A model generated the notes under the pieces. That model had not been told where the DNA came from and ran no database searches. It saw nothing but the letters and a program-made list of their open reading frames with translations. 64,000 nucleotides of DNA, taken from Alviniconcha marisindica (taxonomy: Eukaryota > Mollusca > Gastropoda > Provannidae). The position numbers and the translations under genes are program-made. Position 1 is the stretch's first letter. Each line of letters begins with the position of its first letter. Shown here in pieces: positions 28,443-40,500 of this stretch. The stretch spans positions 257,001 through 321,000 of the forward strand of contig JABMCL010001849.1 in assembly GCA_018857735.1 (NCBI GenBank). The letters run 5' to 3'.

Positions 28443-30218
28443 TGTGGTTCAACGTGTCAATTTTATGCTTCTGTCTTTGCCATTGGTTTCCATCAAAACA
28501 AGAGAGAGCATGGCCTGATTGTACACAGTAAAAAATTCCAGTGGCATATTGTTTGTATCATTAATCCCTTACATTCTTACACTGTACATAACTTAAGTCA
28601 CACTAAAAAGTCACCCAAAACAAAAAGTCACCAAGCAGCTAACGAACACACATGAAAACTTAACATTTAGACAAAGCTGGTGTTGTTTCTATTGCTTCCC
28701 TTGGGGATCAATACAAACTTGACATTTAGACAAAGCTGGTGTTGTTTCTATTGTTTCCCTTGGGGATCAATACAAACTTGACATTTAGACAAAGCTGGTG
28801 TTGTTTCTATTGCTTCCCTTGGGGATCAATACAAACTTGACATTTAGACAAAGCTGGTGTTGTTTCTATTGCTTCCCTTGGGGATCAATACAAACTTGAC
28901 ATTTAGACAAAGCTGGTGTTGTTTCTATTGCTTCCCTTGGGGATCAATACAAACTTAACATTTAGACAAAGCTGGTGATGTTTCTTTTGTTTTCCTTAGG
29001 GATCAATACAAACTTGACATTTAGACAAAGCTGGTGGTGTTTCCACGTCACTTTCTGGTATGAATGTCTAGTTTCCTGGTTTGCTTTTTTCAGTATTAAC
29101 CTTTGAAATTGTTCCTTAGATGATATCTAAATCGTCAATATATTTGATATAAATGTTTATTTAAACAATTTGGTTTGCAAGCACGGTTGCAAATGTGCAT
29201 GGTTTCCATGTTACTTACGTCACTTTTAATAACCTGTAATATTAAATGCCAAACAAAGATGGCAATGGCTTGTTAGATTAGTCCAAAACAATGCTTTAAG
29301 AATGATAAGAAGTGACAAATATAATTTTGTTTAATGTGTTTTATTTTGATAACTAAATTCTAATTGACTTTTTTCTTGTCTGATGTAAGTTATGGTTTCC
29401 ATTTTTCCTCATTACTGTTTTTTGGTGGTTTTCATTGAGAATTTTACTTTTTTCTTTACAAGTTATCTTTGGATGTTCCACTTTAAAGTCCTTATAATAA
29501 ACTAATAAAAAGTATAATTTCAAAGGAGATAAAGATGCAAAGTGGAAACCACGAAACTTACATCAGGAAATACAACTACATTGGTTCTCTTTCATGTTAT
29601 GAAAAAATGAAGCAAAATATTTTAACCAAACTAAAAGAAAATTAAAGAAGAATGATTTATCTCAAGAAAAATGTGGGTTTCTGACAATTTGGTGACAGAT
29701 TATTTTTCGATGTCTATGTCCCACTTTTGTTTGCCACTGTTGTAGACGTGCACATGTATAAGCTAATTATATGGAAGGAAGGATGCTGGACAGTCAAGCA
29801 ATGAAGTACTGTGTTTGCAATGTGCTCAAGGCAATGAAATACAATACAATACAACTTTATTGTCTCTGTGTAGAGAAATTTGCCTTCTGGCTCGTTATTT
29901 GTATAAAACATTCAAAACATTTAACAATAAAACATCAACAACTCAATGTCAATGAAACATGGAGCTAAAAACCGCTCAAATACAAGGAAAATACTGAACA
30001 ATAACAATGTACATGGACACACACACACACACGCATTTTTTCTTTCTTTCTAAACTGTGCATCTATTTTCACTGATTCATCACTGATTGGTCATAATCAA
30101 TTTCAGTCAAGTACCACTGGTCTGAACTCTGATGGATGATGGTTTTGATACTATTATTATGATTAACTTTATTATTAAGCCAAAGTAGTAATACTAGTAT
30201 TCAATATTATAATTTATA

Positions 30219-30249
<31 letters not shown>

Positions 30250-30597
30250 TCAATATTGTGCTGGCATGAAAACTGAAATTAACATTTGTCCTGAATAACT
30301 TAATCAGTCTGAAATCCCACTAAAGTCCATACCTGAGTTTGACATTATGATAAAGTATAACTTTCTATTAATTTGCACTATTATTATAAATTATTCTAAT
30401 ACTAATTTTGACCTTACTATTGGACTACTGACTGGACTACAGTACTAGTAGCACTAGGAATTACAGACCCAGCCTCCTTAGGCCCTTAGTTTAATTGTTC
30501 ATCATTTAAATCCTCTGAAAAATCTATCTCATGTCTGGAACTCAGTCGTGAGTGACTAACCATTTAAGCTGAAAAATATATTCCATAATATTATGAT

Positions 30598-30657
<60 letters not shown>

Positions 30658-31491
30658 TATACACATATTTATTATTAAATATTATACATGTATGGTTGGA
30701 CCACTGGCGTGATGTGACATTATTCCATACCTAACCCTAAGCCAGACACTAGGTTATGAATAACACAATCGCATAAAACCGTCTGAAAGCAGTGAAACTA
30801 AATTACCTAAGAAAAAACACACACACAAAAACAACAACAAAAATACAAACATTGAAACAATACATTCAGTTTTTATTTGCATCTTTTGGGTTTTTGTACT
30901 TTTAAAAGTAAAGTTCTGCTCTTCGTCTTACTAAAGGGTTCTGGACATACTGATGGCGTCATATTCTTGGCCTGTGTTTGCAACTGGCAACTGACGTGTG
31001 CTAGCTAATTCAATAGCACCAGCCCTACAGCAATGAATTTTGTTGCTGTTTCTTCTAAATAAATGCACGTAACTGGGGCTCCACCGAAGAGAACCGCAGT
31101 ATACACCTGTCGATAAGCAAAGGCTAAAGTAATGGCCTGTGGCATGGAAACACACAGACAACTCATAGTATTTCTAACAGCTCAGAATAATGAAAATGAC
31201 GATTGTGGCTATTCCTAATCACAATGCCACTGCCAGAAAATGTAAGAAGAAACAGAACACGTCGCTTTTTGAACGTGTACAAGTAGTATCTAATCAAACG
31301 TTTGGGTATATATACTTGACTCAGTCAAAACAGTCATACTCACACGCTGTTAAGAGTAACATCCATGGCAACAGCTCACATCCCAATGTTTCTGCTTCAA
31401 ACTGAAAACAGAAAATTCTGTCCAGAACAAGCAGAGGGGGCACTCTGCACAAGATGTCCACCACAACCTCCGTTCCACTTCGCCAAGACAT
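22507..31491 (-). CDS. RNF139: RNF139/TRC8-type RING-H2 E3 ubiquitin ligase, two coding exons
   Basis: Exon 1 is 31491 down to 31344 (ATG at 31491, GTGAGT donor). Exon 2 is 24389 down to 22507 (TTTCAG acceptor, TAG stop). The phases join cleanly to about 676 residues, against about 664 in the human protein as I recall. Exon 1 carries the family's N-terminal signature VVVDILCRVPPLLVLDRIF. Exon 2 supplies a long run of hydrophobic segments typical of the TRC8 N domain, then a RING-H2 at about 556-593 with CAIC, CRHFFHAVC and CPLC, and a Pro/Gln/His-rich tail. Family members sit in the ER membrane and ubiquitinate substrates in sterol control and ER-associated degradation. INRRRAV before the RING favours RNF139 over RNF145. 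Intron 1 (about 6.95 kb) contains TIR element 2 and several arrays. The RING cysteines and histidines are all present. Confidence 0.93.
24566..24650 (-). mobile_element. Short non-LTR 3'-end fragment
   Basis: An ATAATAATAATAA tail followed by CTCCCATCTACTGCACAAGG and GGAGCACAGGG matches the left (3') end of the minus-strand retrotransposon at 37458-37520. Only the last few dozen bases remain. It lies in RNF139 intron 1 in the same orientation as that gene. Confidence 0.6.
24756..24816. repeat. (TA)n tract flanking the left end of TIR element 2
   Basis: About 30 perfect TA dinucleotides run up to the first base of the terminal inverted repeat. A second (TA)n-rich tract at 28223-28278 begins directly after the right terminus. 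The pure alternation produces artificial Ile-Tyr frames on both strands. Confidence 0.95.
25522..26892 (+). other. Possible spliced mini-ORF inside TIR element 2
   Basis: ATG at 25522 opens six codons plus two bases and is followed by a strong GTGAGT donor. A CTTTTCAG acceptor ends at 26840. Joining them gives a basic open frame of about 22 residues that ends in LQKGKSKCFS before a TGA. The upstream 0.7 kb is CpG-rich and promoter-like. The peptide resembles nothing I know. This could be the remnant of a transposase gene whose central exons were lost. Confidence 0.3.
27851..28040. repeat. Subterminal inverted repeat of TIR element 2
   Basis: CTGTCGGATGTAACACAGGA near 27853-27872 is inverted as TCCTGTGTTGCATCCGACAG at 28020-28039, with one mismatch. 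The inner arm ends about 350 bp and the outer arm about 182 bp from the right terminus, close to the 345 and 179 bp found in element 1. Confidence 0.85.
28223..28447. repeat. (TA)n-rich tract followed by (GT)n microsatellite
   Basis: Positions 28223-28278 are TA-rich alternating sequence and 28350-28447 is a compound GT tract with TATG interruptions. Both lie in RNF139 intron 1. Open frames across them are repeat artefacts. Confidence 0.9.
28661..29043. repeat. 59-bp tandem array, about 6.5 copies
   Basis: Units start near 28661, 28720, 28779, 28838, 28897, 28956 and 29015, each with ACATTTAGACAAAGCTGGTG and CTTCCCTTGGGGATCAATAC. The first five are nearly identical, which suggests recent expansion. 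It lies within RNF139 intron 1. Confidence 0.95.
29044..31343. other. RNF139 intron 1, remaining part
   Basis: AT-rich intron with (TA)n tracts at about 30220-30241 and 30601-30652, and a CAATACAACTTTATTGTCTC segment near 29848 that resembles the end of an invertebrate repeat. No other exon is recognised. Confidence 0.5.
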
Positions 31492-32640
31492 ACTGGGTAA
31501 CAAACCGGACCCAAACTTTCAGCACATGAACTTAATACTCGAATGTCGCATCATATGGCCCGGACAATCGGACAAAGATGAGCACACAACCCGTACCAAC
31601 TGTGGGGTGATGTCTCTCGTTTGTCGTGCACCTTCGCCGATGAAATCTAGCGAAAATCCACCACTTCCGTTTCCGTTTTGCACGTTTCCACGTTTGGTTC
31701 TAAACTTAGAAATTGAATACGAGGGGTTTGCGCGCAGATCTTCATGATGTTGTAACGAGACTAGCCACGATTGGCTATGATCTGTAACTGTTGGCACACA
31801 CGCAAGTTGTTCATCAGGGAAAGTCCTGTTTAGTCGACAGGAGCAACTGTTGATGGTAATGTTGACAAGAGTTTGTGGATTTTTTCCTCACTGTCTCAGT
31901 CTGCTGATGAAACCAGTACTAGTGGTATTACAAGTAAGCGTAGTTAGCTACACAGCAGCATGAATCAGTGAATGAAAATGTATAAAATATGGCACATAAA
32001 AGATTCCACAGAAAACCTTGCGTGCACACAGCGTACGTAGTGTACTAGTACTGTACACATCACACGAACTAGCAGTTCGTGAGGATCGCATCCCACACAC
32101 ACACACACACACACACAGTGACGCACACACGCACGGCATGGATACTCTTCAATTTATTGGTAATTTTTAGAGAGAGCATTTGACTTTTGAGGAGACATCT
32201 CTCACCAGAAACTTCCACAGAAATAACGTCCTACTCAAAGTCAACACTTAATAAATCACAAATTGAATTATTATTAATATTATATAATTTAAAAACAGCA
32301 CTGGGGCCAGATCACTTGGAGCTAAAGCTACTTTGCCATTGAGACAGTGTTTAGCTGCTTTGACTGACATTAGAAGCAGAAGTGTTAGGACCCCAATTCA
32401 AAACAGTTCAGCACATTTTCCTTTTTTGTTATTAACTTACTGCTCTTGCAGACCCAAGCGATCAGGCCTGAGCAATATTCTTAGCATTTACTCAGTTACT
32501 GTCAAAGCATGTGAAACATTAGGAAGTATTCTATGCATTGATTTTATTTCAACTATTCAAGGTCCTGGGGAAAAAAAGAAGCAGAAGGAAACAGTTCATG
32601 TCAGTTGTTATTGATCACTTTTATATGATATATATATATA
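31492..32640. promoter_or_regulatory. Intergenic region upstream of RNF139, facing RNF145
   Basis: This is the left part of the 2.9-kb divergent region between the RNF139 and RNF145 start codons. The 300 bp next to RNF139 exon 1 is relatively CpG-rich. It holds an ETS-like CACTTCCG near 31661 and an inverted CCAAT (ATTGG) near 31770. No TATA box is seen near the RNF139 ATG. A (CA)n tract lies at 32093-32118. The transcription start cannot be placed from sequence alone. Confidence 0.45.
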
Positions 32641-32641
32641 G

Positions 32642-33290
32642 TGTAGCGGGAGAGCTGTGCAAGCTATCTCGAGTTACGGGACCTGAGTTCCCCCACCCCT
32701 TCTCTCCAGTCGGATGCTGCCTGCCAGTGACTGGCCGGTGCCACGCAGTGGTATAAAAGACAGTGCCTGCCTGGTTTCTGTACCATGTGCTGAAAAGTGC
32801 TGGTCAACCCCACCTTCTCCACCGAGTCTACATGCTGAAAAGTGTATTACTCTTCCCTTAGTTCGAGGACTTGGTGCTGAAAAGTGCTAGTCCAACCCTA
32901 CCCCCCCCCCCCCCCCAGCCCCAAGTCTACATGCTGAAAAAGTGTGTAGCTCTTCCCTTAGTTATTAGAGACCTGTGCTGCTAAGTGCAGGCACGCATGT
33001 TTAGTTAGAAGACTTGTGCTGCAAAGTGCGAGTGTTAGTTAAGTTTATGTCTGTTTGTCTTCTTGTGCTGCAAAGTGCGAGTGTTAGTTAAGTTAGTGCA
33101 TGGGTGCAACTTACTTTTGTAGGTAATTGGTACTGAGCCTATGCGGGTAGCTAAGTTAGCTATGGTTTAGTGCGTAGGTTAGGCATAGTCATGTGTCAGT
33201 TTGGTTTGTTCTTGTGTTTACTATATGTGTAACATGTGGTAGTGTAAATAAAATTGTATGCATGTCTTTTTTTGGTTCGTCACTATAATG
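32642..33290 (+). mobile_element. Possible solo LTR (or TATA promoter with internal repeats)
   Basis: The segment begins TGTAGCGGGAG. It has a good TATA box (GGTATAAAAGACAG at 32750) and then six degenerate TGCTGAAAAGTG or TGCTGCAAAGTG repeats. It ends with an AATAAA near 33247 followed by a T-run and TATAATGGGGG. TATA, repeats and poly(A) signal within about 500 bp is how retrotransposon LTRs are built, and no internal retroelement genes follow, so a solo LTR is my first choice. The alternative is that the TATA box drives a non-coding first exon of RNF145. I could not find both LTR boundaries or a target-site duplication. Confidence 0.4.
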
Positions 33291-34362
33291 GGGGTGAGAG
33301 TATGTACTGAGACGGAGTGTGGTCAGTGCGCGCGTCTGTGAGTGTGCCTCAGTGTTCTCGTCATGTCGGTACATGTGTACAACTTCTGTCTCCCCATATC
33401 TTTTGTCTAGTGTCTGTTTTAAGTGGCATATATGTGCATAGTGAAACAGCACACCTACCTCTGAGGAGCGGACAAGCAACCAAACACTAACACAGGGTTT
33501 TTTCTGGATGCCTAGGTCGGTCGATTGTAGTGATTTTGAACACAACGCGAGGAACATTGAAATGCACACTACATGAAGAAGACTACAGACAATTGTTTAT
33601 TCCATTGTGAGTGTCTTTCCTTGGCAATCTCCAGCCTCCCCCTGAACCTAAAATGAGGAACGGGCTGCAGGTCTGGTTACAATAGCTCTATCATAGTTCT
33701 CTACTCTCGAGCAGACTCACTGCACTCTTGTTACATGTGACTGCAAATGACTAGCTTTTTCTAGGGTGCTTTGAATAATAATAATATATTCTCTGAGGTG
33801 GTGTGCTTACACTACTTACAGTACTGTTGTCAGTAGTTATTCTCATTATACTGTAGTGCTGAAAATGGTCATCTCCAAAGCAACATTTTGATTTTTCACC
33901 TTTTAGATACTGTGTTTTGCATATTGTTTTTATTATTAATAGCAGTACTTGATACTTTTTTTGCCGAATGACATTGTCAGACACTTGTGACTTGTGTAGT
34001 TATAAAGGCATCTGCCGATACATGGCCTACCAAATGTAGTATAGCATGATCTGTACTATAGTCTATCATCATCTGTAATAATAATAATAATAATAGTACT
34101 AAATATAGGCACTGCTGTTTTTCGGGCCAGTACTACTGAGTACAGGGTTGAGAGACTGTAGCATAGAAGCTGAAAACAACAACTTGGTGTCACTTCTTGT
34201 GTGTTTGTGTTTGGAGGGAAGGAGACACTGCTTTTGAGTGCTCACTGTCTGTACCCACTAACTACTGAGGATGTGTGGGTGTGTGTGTGTGTGGGTGCGT
34301 GTGTGTGTGTGCATGAGTCAATGAGTGTGTTTAATCTATTAAAATGACTGAAGGTGTTTCAG
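33291..34362. other. RNF145 upstream region
   Basis: It contains (TAA)n at about 34077-34096, a (GT)n-rich tract at 34266-34310, and at about 33706-33724 an inverted copy of the GCAGTGAGTCTGCTCGAGAG segment found at 63099. A TTTCAG at 34357-34362 could be the acceptor of the exon holding the RNF145 start codon, which would imply an upstream non-coding exon. Confidence 0.45.
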
Positions 34363-34372
34363 ATCTTCTAGC

Positions 34373-37300
34373 ATGGTGGAGCCTCAGTGGCGCGTGTCAA
34401 GGGCGTGGGTGGAGGCAGGAGTGGGCGTCATTCTACGAGTGCCATCCCTTTTTCTCCTGGAAGCTTGGTTTCGAACCAACCCCCTCAAAGCCATACAGGT
34501 CAACACAGTGGATGTGGAAATAATTGTGACTGTCGTCTATTACCTTGGTATGTTCAAAACATTATTTTGAAAATTAATTCATGTACAAGAACAGTGATAT
34601 GAATTTGGTCTAAGTAGGTTACCTGTGGAAAAGTGCGTGTGCACGTGTGTGACAGGATAGAACTGCCTTTAAACCCCTGATTCATCCCCTGGGATATTTG
34701 GATCTGGGTGCATCTTCTTTCTTTTGCAACATCAGACGCAAGCCAGTCAAGGACACTAATACATGCTGTGTTGATTTTTTATGCATAATAAATTAAACAT
34801 CCTCTCTTATACATATAATACGTGCCAGTGCTCAGCCCCTTTCTCCTCTCTGTGTTTCTTCTGCATCGTCTGAGCATAGGTGTTTGTAACATAATTAAAC
34901 AAGCATTCTTTTTCACCTTTCGTGTGTTTCTGTTTTGTTTCAGAATGCTGGCTGTCAATTTGCATATTTTTGTGTGTGGATAAAACTACGTTCTTGAGAG
35001 AGCGTTTACTTTGGGGGAGATGCCCTACTTTGATTGCTTATTGCAAAGCTACTCGTTTAATCCACTGTACCTTATCTCTGATATATGTAGGCCCTCAGCA
35101 GTTCAGTCGAAGATGGTATCTTAAGTAATCGAGAAAACCCAAATATTGTGTATAATTTATATATTTATATAATTAATGCATTCTCGTCTATCTCAAAAGT
35201 CACTGGTGGTATTTGATATGTTGCCATTATTTCTCTTACTCCGTTATAAAATTAAATAGATTAAAAGCGTATCCCACCGAAGACAGTTTCTGTCCTGTGA
35301 TGTTTTCCAGATGAAGATATCATCTGGATGTTCTTTTTGTAATGCTTAGACTACAAATGTTGACATATTTATGCATAAAATATATATATTCTCTCACTAG
35401 TATGACTATGAGAAGGAAAAGTTCTCGTGTGAGTAATGGTTGGAGTTTTTGGAGGGCTGACACTTTTCTTTTTGTTGCAGCGGTGGTGCTGGCCTTGGTG
35501 TTGGCAACGCTTCCTCTGCGGCAGCTAGTATGGCTGTACATGTACATAGTCAGTGGTGGCCTTCTGCTGGCGTCCTTCCTCCTGTCGCAGGAAGTGGTGG
35601 AGGGGGAACGAGCGCGGCGCGACATCGATGGCAGCGCCTTCTGGACAGCTTTGTTGGAGGATCGGCAGCACAGTCAGAGGCTGATTCTTCACCTGGTGGC
35701 TCAAGCCGTCATGTCCGCTCTCATCGCCTACCTCATCGACGTCAAGGACTGGACCAAGTTCCTGCTCCTGGTGTTTGCGCTGCCTGTGTTTTCACGCATC
35801 ACCGGTCTGCCGGTGGTGGTCATGCACGTCCTGCACAACTTTGCCACCATCTTCACGCTGATGATTGGCCTGTTCTACGTGTTCAACAACCTGGGCAACA
35901 TGATTGACATGTTCAAGGAGGGGATCAACGGCATGGCCGCCTCATTTCGCCTGCTGGGAATCCTCCCGGTGCTCATGACCTTCTGGCACGCCGTCCTGCT
36001 GCCCGCGCAGCTCCTCCTCTTCTGGACCGTGCTCTTCCTCTCGCAGCTCTACGTCTACATGTACACGGAGAACCACCCGATCTTGCAAGAGGGCTGGGCT
36101 ATCATTCTGTTGGCCAGCATCGGAGAGTGCTGCGCGACACCCATCAGCCTCTTCGCTCTCTGCGTGACCGTCACCTACTCGTCCTACGCCATTCTGTCTC
36201 TGACCAAGCTGTACCTCCAAGGCTTTGAAGCTTTCACCAACGACAACGACAGCATGCGGGGATGGACGGAGGGGTTCACCATGCTGTTGATCGCGGTGCA
36301 GACTGACGTGCTGGATCTGCGCCCGCTGCAACGCGCTTTCCTCATGTCCATTCTCCTGTTCATCGTCATCTCCTCGCTCATCCAGTCCATGTACGAGATA
36401 GCCGACCCGGTGCTCTTGGCGCTGAGCGCCTCTCACAGCAAGAGTGTGTTTAAGCATGTGCGAGCGGTGGCGTTGTGCACTTTGCTGTGGATGCTGCCGT
36501 TGTACATGACATACTCCATCTGCCAGTACTTCGACCTGGATTTCTGGCTCATGATCATCCTGTCCAGCTGTTTGCTCACGTCTGTGCAGGTGTGTGCTTT
36601 TTTGTGTTTTAAGATTCAAATAACTTTATTTTCCATGGTATAATATTTTAATGCATAATGTTCTCTTTGACATTGCAGGCTATATCAGGCAAAAACAAAA
36701 ACAGAAAGTTAATGTACTGATTTTAACATCAACTGCTTCAGTGATCAACAACACTTCAGACATCACTGGTCAGACATTTTTGACATACAGTCATCATAAT
36801 TACATCATTTGCACTATTCCTGACAATATAAATAATATTTCATTTATGTTCATAATGATAGTGGAGATGGCACTGATAATCTAATTTGTTGATATTCCTC
36901 AGCTAAAATCCCTTAGACTCACTCAACATTGGGTGAGATGGTAGCATGTGCAGCCATTTCCCCACACCTGCTCACATTGTTGTACTTTTTTTCCTTCTCA
37001 GTTCTTCATTGTTCCTTGCGGAAAATTTGGGTCAGCTGGGTAAGGCACAGCAGACGCAAGAGCAGCGCTACCCATTCCTATCAGTGCGTGTAGTATTTTT
37101 ATGTGTCAAAACAATATGGTCCCCAGTTTGGGGATTTTTAACATGCATACTGATGTTGATGCATGCGATTGCACATGGGGGCTGTAAAGAGTCTGCACTG
37201 GAAGTTGACTCTGGGAGAAAAATCCCTTTCTGCACCAGGGATTCAAACCCACGTTAGTGTTGTGCCTGGGTTTTCAGTTGGATGCTGTACCAGCTGAGCT

Positions 37301-37537
37301 ATTGTGGCCCCAAGATTAAGTGCAGTGTTACATGTCACTCCAGCAGCTGCACTCTGACTTTAGGGATCTCAACAATGGAGCCTGTCATGTCATGATGGTT
37401 ACTATGGCGGGAAGTAATCCTAAGATGGGACTTTAAACACCATCATTCTAGCTTGAAATAATAAAGAGGATTTTTAGAGCGCCCATCTACCACACAAGGT
37501 TGGAGCACAGGGTGCTTTACAATAACACTAAAATACA

Positions 37538-37589
<52 letters not shown>

Positions 37590-40500
37590 ACATCGAGCAG
37601 GGGGATAGGCATGCTGTGAAAAAGTTTATAAATAGTTATTGAACAGGTGCATCTTGAGGGCAGCTTTAAAAGAGGAGGCAAAAGCAGACTGGTGAAGTGT
37701 TTAAGGCAAATTGTTCCAGACAGATGGGCTAGCATAAGAAAATGACCTTTCACCAAATGTTTTTGAGTATACACGAGGGGTGACAAAGGTTTGTGTGTCG
37801 GATGTGGATGGTAATTGTCTTGCTGGAGTATAAGGTTGAAGGAGATCGGACAGATAATGAGGGGCAGTTCCAGAGATGGAATTGAAGCAGTTGAAATTTT
37901 GTATTGATTGGTTGAATGCAATACATGTGCTAGTGGTAGCCAATGCAGTTTCAAGAATAGGATGGATGTGGTCCGATTTCTTAGCTTTCCACACAAGCCT
38001 TGCTGCTGCATTCTGAACTTTCTAAAGTTTGTGTAGTAAATACTGAGTACTGTTACTTGAGACAAGGACTGAGATGCCAATAAGACAGTGTCACCATAAA
38101 TGGCCTCTGACTCACTGGGTCCAGTCCAGTGATGAAGATATTCTTCACTCTCCTCATTGCAGGTAGTGGGCTCTCTCGTGGTCTACACACTCTTCATGTA
38201 CGACTCCATACGCAGTGAGCCATGGGAGAACCTGGATGACATCATCTACCTGGCTCGGGCAGTCACTCGCGTCATGGAGTTCATAGTCGCTGTGTTTGTG
38301 GTCCTGTATGGGCTGAAGGAATCGCTGTTCGGAGCGTGGAGCTGGATCAACTCAGCCATCTTGATTGTGCACTGTTACTTCAATGTCTGGCAGCGCCTGC
38401 AGAGTGGGTGGAAAAGCTTCCTGCTCCGGTGGGAGGCAGTCAAGAAGGTCAGTGATGCAAGCAGTGTTTGCATGGCTACGGAATCTAGTACTTTCTTGAC
38501 ACCGTTCTCTTGATAATTTCTATTCAAGGTCAGTGATGCAAGCAGTGTTTGCATGGCTACGGAATCTAGTACTTTCTTTACACCGTTCTCTTGATAATTT
38601 CTATGCAAGGTGAGTGATGCAAGCAGTGTTTGCATGACGACGGAATCTAGTACTTTCTTGACACCGTTCTCTTAATAATTTCTATGCAAGGTCATTGATA
38701 TAAGTAGTGTTTGCATGGCTATGGAATCTAGTACTTTCTTGACACTGTTCTCTTGATAATTTCCATGCAAGGTCATTGATACAAGTAGCGTTTGCATGGC
38801 TATGGAATCTAGTACTTTCATGACACCGTTCTCTTGATAATTTCTATGCAAGGTCATTGATGCAAGTAGTGTTTGCATGGAGTACTTTCTGATGCTGTTT
38901 GGACCTTCCATTAACAAATTTTAAGTATGTAATTTTATAAAAGGTATACATTGTAACTTCTAATTCTAAAGTACCATACTGAATTGCATTCGGTCCAGTC
39001 TCTTGAATTCTCATAAATAAAAGTAACCACACACACAAAAAAAAGCCTGTGTCTTGCTGTACAGTGCAAATGCAAGTAGGAATATTGTCTGTTTGTCTGC
39101 CTGTTACTCTTAGTTGGCCTATTGTCAGGATTGCTACTATAGCACTAGCAGTATAAGTTGTTTTACATGCACTTAACTTTTTATTTCTCCCCACTAGACT
39201 CTGCTGTTCTGCCTTAGCCTTAGTAAAAAAACAAATAGTGTTGTACCTCACCTCCAGTAAAAGCCAGTAAAAAACTCATTGTTGTATCTCACCTCCAGTA
39301 AAAGCCAGTAAAAAACTAATCATATCTCACATCCAGTAAAAAAACTAATTGTGTTGTATCTCACCTCCAGTAAAAGCCAGTAAAAAACAAATTGTGTTGT
39401 ATCTCACCTCCAGTAAAAAAACTAATTGTGTTGTATCTCACCTCCAGTAAAAGCCAGTAAAAAACAAATTGTGTTGTATGTCACCTCCAGTAAAAAACAG
39501 TGTTGTATCTTGCCTCCAGTAAAAGCAAGTAAAAAACAAATTGTGTTGTATCTCACCTCAAAAAACAAATTGTAACTCGCCTCCAGTAAAAGCCAGTAAA
39601 ACGGAAGTTGTATCTCACCTCTAGTAAAAGCAAGTAAAAAACTAATTGTATCGCACCTCCAATAAATGCCAGTAAAAAAACAAGTTGTGTTGTACCTCAC
39701 CTCCAGTAAAAAACAAATTGTGTTGTACCTCACCTCCAGTAAAAAAAACATTGTGTTGTATCTCACCTGCAGTTAAAAACAAATTGTGTTGTATCTCACC
39801 TCCAGTAAAAAACAAATTGTGTTGTATCTCACCTCCAGTAAAAAACAAATTGTGTTGTATCTCACCTCCAGTAAAAAAACAAATTGTGTTGTATCTCACC
39901 TCCAGTTAAAAACAAATTGTGTTGTATCTCACCTCCAGTTAAAAAACAAATTGTGTTGTATCTCACCTCCAGTAAAAAACAAATTGTGTTGTATCTCACC
40001 TCCAGTTAAAAACAAATTGTGTTGTATCTCACCTCCAGTTAAAAACAAATTGTGTTGTATCTCACCTCCAGTAAAAACAAATTGTGTTGTATCTCACCTC
40101 CAGTAAAAACAATTGTGTTGTATCTCCCTCCAGTAAAAAACAAATTGTGTTGTATCTCACCTCCAGTTAAAAACAAATTGTGTTGTATCTCACCTCCAGC
40201 AGTTAAAAACAAATTGTGTTGTATCTCACCTCAGCAGTTAAAAACAAATTGTGTTGTATCTCACCTCCAGTAAAAAACAAATTGTGTTGTATCTCACCTC
40301 CAGTAAAAACAAATTTGTTGTATCTCCCTCCAGTAAAAAACAAATTGTGTTGTATCTCACCTCCAGTTAAAAACAAATTGTGTTGTATCTCACCTCCAGT
40401 TAAAAACAAATTGTGTTGTATCTCACCTCCAGCAGTTAAAAACAAATTGTGTTGTATCTCACCTCCAGCAGTTAACCCCTTCACTGCCCCAGTACGTACA

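Noticed and set aside
35942..36619. 225-residue open frame on the minus strand
   Set aside because: It is antisense to RNF145 exon 2, Gln/Glu/His-rich, and ends where that exon ends.
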